Origin: Gammaproteobacteria bacterium
GTDB taxonomy: Bacteria > Pseudomonadota > Gammaproteobacteria > Xanthomonadales > Xanthomonadaceae
Direction of reading: 5' to 3'
Assembly (NCBI GenBank): GCA_030431185.1
Contig: JAUIJO010000188.1
Coordinates: forward strand, 1 to 5,759
DNA: 5,759 nucleotides
A program made the translations under genes and the position numbers. Position 1 is the first letter of the stretch. Every line of letters begins with the position of its first letter. Positions 5,421 to 5,759 of this stretch are shown here, piece after piece. The notes under the pieces are model-generated. The model searched no databases and was not told the origin of the DNA. It saw only the letters and a program-made list of their open reading frames with translations.

Positions 5421-5759
5421 TCACCAGAACGCCACGATCACGATCGCCGTCAACGCGGTCACCGCCGCCGCGCCCCATCGGATCGGAGCCGATGCGCGGG
5501 GCGCCGTCGCCGCGTCGACCACGGCCAGCTGCCCGGCACCTGGACGCGCCGGGCTGGCCGCCTGCCAGCCCACCGCCGCCAGCAGGGTCACCGCCAGCAG
5601 GACCCCGGCGACGAGGGTGAAGTGGAGCTGGATCCAGCCCGCCTGGCTGGCAATGAACCAGGCGAGGCTCACGGCGTGGCCGGTCACCAGCGCGCGCAGC
5701 GCGGGGCCGGCGGCGAGCTTCTTCCACCACAAGCCCAGCACGAACACCGCCACCAGCGG
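5421..5759 (-). CDS. Sodium:solute symporter (SSS/SLC5 family), C-terminal 112 residues
   Basis: The fragment is open to the right edge and ends at TGA (5421-5423). It begins PLVAVFVLGLWWKK, which matches the PxxAVFxLGxFWKR segment before the last core helices of SSS/SLC5 symporters, inner-membrane proteins that use the sodium gradient to import sugars, amino acids or organic acids. Helices appear at about 1-12 (partial), 22-42, 46-65 and 95-112 of the fragment. A polar Ala/Pro-rich linker (about 66-94) precedes the final helix, and the protein ends in FW. The GTG at 5753 reads as an internal valine codon, not a start. Substrate cannot be told from this part. The gene is convergent with ggpS, so co-regulation is not implied. 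Confidence 0.8.
   Translation of the reverse strand, partial: PLVAVFVLGLWWKKLAAGPALRALVTGHAVSLAWFIASQAGWIQLHFTLVAGVLLAVTLLAAVGWQAASPARPGAGQLAVVDAATAPRASAPIRWGAAAVTALTAIVIVAFW

Noticed and set aside
5306..5620. 104-codon plus-strand open frame over the end of ggpS and the symporter
   Set aside because: It overlaps two better-supported genes and a stem-loop, and has low-complexity Pro/Arg/Ser composition.

Overview
The window is about 68-70% GC by eye, with strongly GC-biased third codon positions. It looks like chromosomal DNA of a gammaproteobacterium in the Xanthomonadaceae/Lysobacteraceae (Stenotrophomonas, Lysobacter, Luteimonas or Pseudoxanthomonas type). The main reasons are the AspRS sequence style and a fused glucosylglycerol-phosphate synthase/phosphatase next to a YcaD-type transporter, a pair I associate with Stenotrophomonas rhizophila. 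The genus is inference. No mobile element, CRISPR array, tRNA or rRNA is visible.

Layout. (1) Positions 1-1113, minus strand: the first 371 codons of aspS (aspartyl-tRNA synthetase); the gene runs off the left edge. (2) 1114-1223: a short spacer with several GC-rich hairpins. (3) 1224-1538, minus strand: a 104-residue FmdB-type zinc-ribbon protein, probably co-transcribed with aspS. (4) 1539-1753: a divergent intergenic region with overlapping inverted repeats in the FmdB leader and a small AT-richer island just before the plus-strand operon. (5) 1754-3034, plus strand: a 12-TM major facilitator of the YcaD type. (6) 3031-5361, plus strand: a 776-residue two-domain enzyme, an N-terminal HAD (sucrose-phosphate-phosphatase-like) phosphatase fused to a C-terminal GT20 glucosylglycerol-phosphate synthase. 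It starts at a TTG that overlaps the transporter's stop codon. (7) 5362-5420: a convergent spacer holding one long stem-loop. (8) 5421-5759, minus strand: the C-terminal 112 residues of a sodium:solute symporter that runs off the right edge.

Function. The centre of the window is a two-gene osmoprotection operon. The fused enzyme is expected to make glucosylglycerol-phosphate from ADP-glucose and glycerol-3-phosphate and dephosphorylate it to the compatible solute glucosylglycerol. The coupled transporter is the obvious candidate to move glucosylglycerol or a related compound across the inner membrane. The left side is translation housekeeping. The symporter on the right is convergent and need not be related.

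I did not find a clearly undescribed system. The most interesting points are the synthase/phosphatase fusion with its translationally coupled transporter, the mutually exclusive hairpins ahead of the FmdB gene, and the repeat/palindrome cluster ahead of the osmolyte operon.
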